A DNA stretch of 64,000 nt, taken from Stenocarpella maydis. Its lineage: Eukaryota > Ascomycota > Sordariomycetes > Diaporthales > Diaporthaceae. A program made the position numbers and the translations under genes. The notes below the pieces were generated by a model. That model had not been told where the DNA came from. It saw nothing but the letters and a program-made list of their open reading frames with translations, and ran no database searches. This document shows, in pieces, positions 58,452 to 64,000 of the stretch; positions within the stretch are counted from its first letter, which is position 1; each line of letters opens with the position of its first letter. The DNA is taken from NCBI GenBank assembly GCA_002270565.1, contig NQMI01000146.1, positions 48,537 to 112,536 on the forward strand. Direction: 5' to 3'.

Positions 58452-59460
58452 ATGGCCACCGCACCGTGGGCAGACGTCCCTGCCAAGGACACCTTCTTCG
58501 CGCTGGTCACAGGCGCAAACAGGTACGTACAAGCACAAGCACACCTGGTCACACAGACACATACAGCTGCTCACGCCCGACAACCTACAGCGGCGTCGGC
58601 CTGGGCATCTGCCAGCGCCTCATCGACGAGTTCCTCGCCACCCGCTCCCTGACCTCCCACCTCATCCTCATCCCCACCACCCGCGACGCCCGCAAGTCCG
58701 CCGAGACCACCGCCCAGCTGCGCAGGCACCTCGCCCGCGCCGCCTCCTCGCCGAGGCTCAGGGCCAGGGGCGCCGACCCCGCCGCCGCCGCCGCCGCCCG
58801 CGTCCACCTCCTCGCCCTGCAGCTCGACCTGTGCGACCTCACCACCGTGCACGCGGCCGCGTTCGCGGCTCGTGGGCGGGACCCTCGCGCTGGGGGGCCG
58901 CCAGGGGGGCCGCGTGCGCGTCCCGCGGCTCGACGCGGTCATCTTCAACGCCGGCGTAGGCGGCTGGACCGGCGTCGACTGGCTCGGCGCCGCGCGCAAC
59001 TTCCTGACGGCCGGCTGGGTCCAGGCCACCACGTGGCCGACCTTCAAGATCGGCAGGGCAGGCGCGACAGTCAACCCGCTGCCGCGGAAGGATAAGAAGC
59101 AGCAGCAGCAGCAGCGCGGGGCCGCCAGCGGCACCGAGGGCGGCGAGGAGCAGGCGGTGGTGGGCCAGGTCTTCTGCGCCAACGTGTTCGGGCACTATAT
59201 GTTCGCCCACGCCATCCTGCCCCTCCTCAGCAGGCGCCAGGGCCAGGACGCGGACATACCCCCGGGGAGGCTGATCTGGGAGGGCAGCATCGAGGCGTCG
59301 CGCGAGCACTTGCGCCCGGGCGACCTGCAGGCCGTAGACACGGCCGCCCCCTACGAGAGCACCAAGCGGCTTACGGACCTTCTGGTGCTGACGGCGGGAC
59401 TGCCGGGCGTGCGGGCGTACAGCGCACCGTACTGGCGACTGCCAGCAGCAGCACCAGCAC

Positions 59461-59491
<31 letters not shown>

Positions 59492-60044
59492 TACGGCCTC
59501 AGAGCGGGACGGCAGCGAGGTGTCACAGCCACAGCCGCCAAAGGTCTACGTGTGCCACCCCGGCATAGTCGTGACAACGATCCTCCCCCTCCCCTGGGTC
59601 CTCCAGCAACTCTGGACCCTCGCGGCCTACGTGGCGCGGTGGCTCGGGTCCCCCTGGCACACCAACACGTCGTACAACGCCGCGGCGGCCATGGTGTGGC
59701 TCGCGCTCGCGGCGCAGAGCCTGCTGGACTCGTGCGGCGCGGGTAGCGTCAAGTGGGGGTCCGCGTGCGACCTCCGCGGCAACGCCATGGTCAAGAGGAC
59801 CGAGGTGGACGGGTGGGGGTGGTCGGGCAGGGTGGAGGGGCTCGACGAGGCTGCTGGCGAGGGGGGCGCGGCGGCCGGCGTGCTGAGGAAGATCAAGGGC
59901 CGGAAGCGCGGGGCCAAGCTTGTCACCCAGGAGAGCAGGGCCGAGTTTGAGGAGATGGGGGCGCTGTGCTGGCGGGAGATGGAGAGGCTGAGGGGTGAGT
60001 GGGAGGCGAGGATGAGAGAGGCGGGCTTGGACGGTCATGCCTAG
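58452..60044 (+). pseudogene. ERG27: 3-ketosteroid reductase (ERG27-like), right copy, frameshifted
   Basis: Exons 58452-58522 and 58591-60044. An extra T at 58862-58863 (GCGTTCGCGG against GCGTCGCGG on the left) breaks the frame after about residue 113 (HAA), before the NAG and YxxxK motifs. As written, this copy would make only the cofactor-binding half of the enzyme. The left copy is open throughout, so the difference is more likely a sequence error than real decay. ATG, intron and all other motifs match the left copy. Confidence 0.85.
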
Positions 60045-60345
60045 CCGAGATATTGGCATCTTTCGAGTGCCCCTCGCGGGTGTGAGACATTGTTGCTTGA
60101 TCAGCCAGCGACATGACTCGAGTCCGACCGTTGACGATAGCATCACAGGGACGGACTTCTGCTTCATGCACATGGGGTTTATCCTCCCAGCCCAAGATGA
60201 GTAAATACAGTGATCATAATATTTGCACCACAGTAGCGGTCATGAGCAACATCATTAATCTATCAAACGCACCCGGGTGAGTGTGATTGTGCGGCGGTAC
60301 TACCTCAGCTTTGAAACGGCAAACATCCTCCCTTCCCCTTCCCCT
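60045..60345. other. Mirror of the MFS/ERG27 3' flanks
   Basis: Reverse complement of 10250-10550; nothing recognisable. Confidence 0.6.
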
Positions 60346-62235
60346 TCATGTCTGCTGCCCATCCTCAGCACCCGATGCAGCAGCGGCTTCCTCAGCAGCC
60401 AGCCGGTCCCGGTCAATCTCGACCCGCCTCAGGCGAACCTTGTCGCCGCGACCAAACAGCCCCAGGCACAACGGGATGGGCATGATGGCAAGGGCGACCA
60501 CGGCTTGGAAGATGAGCGCCCGCGTCATGTTGAAGGGGGGGTCCGCAGCGGGCCCGTCCTTGAGCGCGTCACACACGATGATGAAGACTGCGCCCAGGAG
60601 CTGGCCCCCGGTCCAGGCCAGGGTGCTCGTCACCTCGGGGCTGACGGGGTGCGTAAGCTCGACCAGGAGCTCCGAGGCGACGGGGACCAGGCTGAAGCTC
60701 GAGGCGCCGAGGATTGCCAGCACGACGTATGGGCCCGCAATGTCGCGCGTGGCCGGCATCCAGATAAAGACCAGGTAGGACAGTGCCGTGAGGGGGATGG
60801 CCACCTTGACGCACAGGATGAAGGCCTTGGTACGGTCGAGGATGGGGGAGACGATGGCCGCGGAGACAAGGCCGACCACGATTAGCACGGCACCCGCGAC
60901 GCCACTCTCTGTGTCATCGAAGCCGTAGGGCTCCATCATCTGGTTCAAAAGGGACGAGATGGAGTTGAAGAAGCCGACGTAGACGGCGTAGGGGATGAAG
61001 AGCATCCAGAACTCCGGGGAGCGGCTGAGGATGCGAGCCGATTCGGGAATGGAGAGCTTCTCGGCCTCGCCCGAGGGTGCGGGCGGCGTGGGCGGTCTGG
61101 CCGGGATGAAGAACGAGGGGACTGCGCAGATGGTGGCCTTGAATGACAGGTGAGTGAGCAGTTCCAAGGGATGAGATGGGGTGTGTGGGAGGGGGGGATT
61201 GTGAAGAAAGCATACAATAATGGCCACATATAAGACGGCATCAGGCACGTCACTTGCCGAGGAGACCCAGAAAGGTATGATCAGCTGCCCGAGTGCAGCA
61301 CCAAAGGGGTTGGCCAAGCTCATGAGGGCTGTGGCGGCCACACGGCCGCGATTGGTAAACCACAGGTCCGAGTACCTGGTCGGGGCCGCCAGCACAAAGG
61401 GCTGGGAGAAGGCGATGAGTATCTGGCCAAACATGACGACGCCGAAGTTGGGAGGTGAGGCCCGGGTGCCGCCATATCGAATCCAGTTGCCGATCAGAGT
61501 GAGCACCGAGGAGGTGACTATGGATGGCTTGGGCCCCCAGTGAAGGACATAGATGACCAAGGGGGAGACGGCGACAAAGGACAAGAGGAAGGCGGTGGAG
61601 AGCCAGTTGATGGTGCTCTCGGTGGTGCTGAAGAACTCTGCGGCACTGGAGACGACGGGCGAGAAGGTCAACCACTAGGATGGGCAGGGTAGGTCAGCCT
61701 CGTGTCGCTCGATGCAGGTACGGTGCACCGCCGTCGACACTGCATAAGCCTCACGTGTTGGGGGCGCACAAGAGTGGTATTCCTTTGTCAGCCTCATCGA
61801 GGCATATCGAGCAGGACTCTGCCCTCCCAGGCCACAACACCAATGTATGCCCCATCTCGCCACACGCAGGGGCCACGGGCTATAGACGGAGGGGAACTGA
61901 CAGGTGTTGGGGCGCTTGGAACTTACATCCCAGCTCACAACGATGTTGAGAAGGGTCAGCTGGACCAGGCCGAACCACCTCCTCTTGTAGACCTTGTAGA
62001 ACTCAAGGGTGCCGTCCCCGGTGAGGTCTTGTGACGCGCGCGACTCGTGGAACAAGGCGTCGAGGCCGAGGCGTGGGAACCGACGGCCACCAGGCCCTCT
62101 GTCGGGCTTGTGCCGGGTACGATCCGGCAGCTCAATATCGTCGCTCTTGGAGTCAACGCCCCGGCCGAGCGCGGGATCGCTTTCTATGCGCATGTGGCCT
62201 TCCTTCCAGTCTCCAGCAACGGCGTCGGATCCCAT
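60346..62235 (-). CDS. FLVCR-type MFS transporter, right copy, intact
   Basis: Exons on the minus strand are 62235-61927, 61674-61216 and 61137-60346, giving 519 residues. The frame runs through [15 protein letters not shown], where the left copy has an extra G. About 100 cytosolic N-terminal residues precede the first helix. The remaining hydrophobic segments fit a 12-helix MFS, including [33 protein letters not shown] and [22 protein letters not shown]. Substrate is not predictable beyond the FLVCR/DIRC2 group (haem, choline or other cargo). Plasma or organelle membrane is expected. This copy should be preferred over the left one. Confidence 0.88.
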
Positions 62236-64000
62236 CCTGAGATAATGTCGCCGGACGTGGCGGGAGCGTATTCAATGTTGCCGAGTCCCACCCACGAGGG
62301 AAGTGATAGAGCCGCCAGCGGTGCTGTGTGCGGATTCGGCAGTGGACCAGTTCGTAAGTCGCCAGGCTGGGTCAAGGGTCGGCGTAAAACCCGCACTCCC
62401 AAGGCAGAGGGACCAGTGATGGCGGTGGACGTGAGCTGATGTCGTGCGGTTACACTATGTAGAACCGTGGTGGTCTCATTCACGTGTTGGTGTGACTGGG
62501 CATTACTGGGACAGGCGTGCCATGGGCAGAAGGGGCCGGGCCACATCGGGCTGGGGAAGATCAAAGACCAGACCAGAGTGTACGCATGTGCAAATGTCTC
62601 TTCTTAAACTGGGAGCGGAGTGGAATCGGAAAAGCCCCCTCCCGGGCAGGAACTGGTTGGGGGGGGGTTGACATGAGAAGCGACGGTGGTTCTCGTTATA
62701 TGAAGGTGCATGAGGTGCATGAGGTTACGCCTATTCGAGCAGCCAAGCAACAGGGAACCCTCGACGTACGTTGGTTGCATTCTGGTGCCTGTCACACGCG
62801 CTTCTCTCCCAAAAGTGACCCGCCCTCCCGCTGTGGGCTTGCTTCCCTTGGTCGTGGCCACTTCGATGCCCCCCCCCCCGCAAACGCTACCAAACCCACA
62901 CTAGCTAGCAGCCCTTCTCGGGCTCTTCAAGAGAATCCAGACTAGCCTGCATGAACATGGAATTGCCCCATCTCTCCATGTCTGTCTCATCTGTGACCCC
63001 CTGGGTCTACGAGGCGCGTGGCTACTATGTATTTGAACCGCTCAAGGCTGAATGAAATGCATAACTTGTGGATTCCAACATCTGGACCTCACCACAACCA
63101 CAACCACACCCACAACCAAGGCAGCCGCCGTGTCAGATCGATGGATTGGCAATGGCGCCCAGGATAAAACACGGGGCCCAATCTTTCACAAGCTCCCGAC
63201 CCGGACTCGGCAGGTATCCACCCCCAGCCCGGCGTGGCCAAGATGCGCCTGACAGATGCAGATCCGGCCGGATCCATCACACGGCCGGCGCCCGCGGACA
63301 GCCAGCCCGACCAACTACACAGACCCGCCTCCCGATATGCAGATAGCTGGCTATCCTTAAGCTGGGGGCCAGCGCGTTGTCATAGCAGAGGCATCACAGC
63401 GGCAGAGGGCATGGCGACAGGGGAGCCTCCTAGTCCGAAAACACGCGCCAGGATATCTGGCGTCCCCCCTTCGTAGTCCTAATGTACCGAACAATACTAA
63501 AGTCCCCGTTACCTAGTCAGGAGCCTTGTGGCGAGTTGTGGACGAACCCACCGCCCTGGATACACAGCCACGCAACGAACCCAGCCTCAGGTCTCACACC
63601 TAGACAAGAGCTTATGTGTACCTTGGGTATCCACTGACTCACGGCCTCAATAACAGGCGGCCTTATCTGAACAGGTAAACAACCCAACGCCTGAGGGATC
63701 GCCTAGCACAGCTATTCTAATTCCCCAGACGCTCAACGCCTGGCGAGCCAAGGGAGACGTCCCGAGGGGCCCCGCTCCCATTGTGTCTGCTACTATATAG
63801 CGACTCCTCTACCAGCACGGTGAGCTTAGCGCGTCCGCTTCTCCCAGCATGTCTGAAGGCGGCCGCGGGATGCCGTCGCATAGGCGTGGTTCCCGGCGCT
63901 CCCTCAACATAAAACAGCCACCCGACAGAGGAAGGCAGGTCCGAGGTCTCAGCGCGTGACGACAGCTGAAAAACACGCAGCCCCCTCCCGGGGGGGGGGG
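62236..64000. other. Mirror of part of the 5.7-8.4 kb gene-free stretch
   Basis: Reverse complement of about 6594-8358. It ends inside an 11-base G run at the window edge. No gene recognised. Confidence 0.6.

Larger units (their letters stand above)
35298..64000. repeat. Right arm of giant inverted repeat (palindrome)
   Basis: This is the reverse complement of 6594-35297, abutting it directly. The bases 35291-35304 read CGCCGGC/GCCGGCG across the joint and pairing continues outward without a gap. The window ends inside a G run (63990-64000) that mirrors the C run at 6592-6604, so the arm is cut by the window edge rather than seen to end. Gene copies here are intact for the MFS transporter and ERG13 but frameshifted for ERG27. 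Confidence 0.97.

Overview
The window looks like nuclear DNA of a filamentous ascomycete (Pezizomycotina, most likely a Sordariomycete). It has GC-rich, intron-containing genes with short GT-AG introns, long intergenic stretches, and fungal housekeeping proteins such as the Rpd3L subunit RXT2, a QCR6-type bc1 hinge protein, ERG13, ERG27, a TRAPPC11/foie-gras protein and a BCS1-like AAA ATPase. Species cannot be decided from what I can see.

The dominant feature is a giant, nearly perfect palindrome. Everything from about 6594 to 35297 reappears as its reverse complement from 35298 to the end of the window at 64000. The arms meet at 35297/35298 with no spacer, inside a self-complementary GCCGGCGCCGGC. 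A left position x corresponds to right position 70594-x in the outer arm, drifting to 70595, 70596 and 70597 and back to 70595 at seven single-base indels. I also found three substitutions, so the arms are more than 99.9 percent identical over about 28.7 kb. Bases 1-6593 have no partner only because their mirror would lie beyond 64000.

Left arm, in order: a WBP2-like GRAM protein (2850-3753) and QCR6 (4776-5684), both in the unpaired part; a 2.7 kb gene-free stretch; an FLVCR-type MFS transporter (8359-10249, +); ERG27 3-ketosteroid reductase (10551-12142, -); an OB-fold protein (13439-14701, +); an AT-richer island with a small predicted membrane protein (15918-16214, -); RXT2 (17529-19178, -) divergent from a TRAPPC11-like gene (20063-23863, +); a BCS1-like ATPase (25587-27761, +); a 3.9 kb gene-poor stretch with a MITE-like element; ERG13 HMG-CoA synthase (31652-33328, +); and the 3' two thirds or so of a delta(24)-sterol-reductase-like (DHCR24) gene (34106-35297, -) cut off at the palindrome centre. 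The right arm repeats the same genes in reverse order and opposite orientation, except for the two outermost.

The arm differences matter. The MFS gene and ERG13 are frameshifted on the left but open on the right. ERG27 is frameshifted on the right but open on the left. The DHCR24-like gene has indels in both. Reciprocal single-base lesions in conserved genes, a zero-length spacer, a gene cut at the joint and no C-to-T (RIP-like) decay together favour a fold-back read or assembly artefact over an old inverted duplication. A very recent in vivo inverted duplication cannot be excluded from sequence alone. Functionally, ERG13, ERG27 and the DHCR24-like gene place three sterol/isoprenoid genes within about 25 kb; the others serve respiration, trafficking, chromatin and transport.
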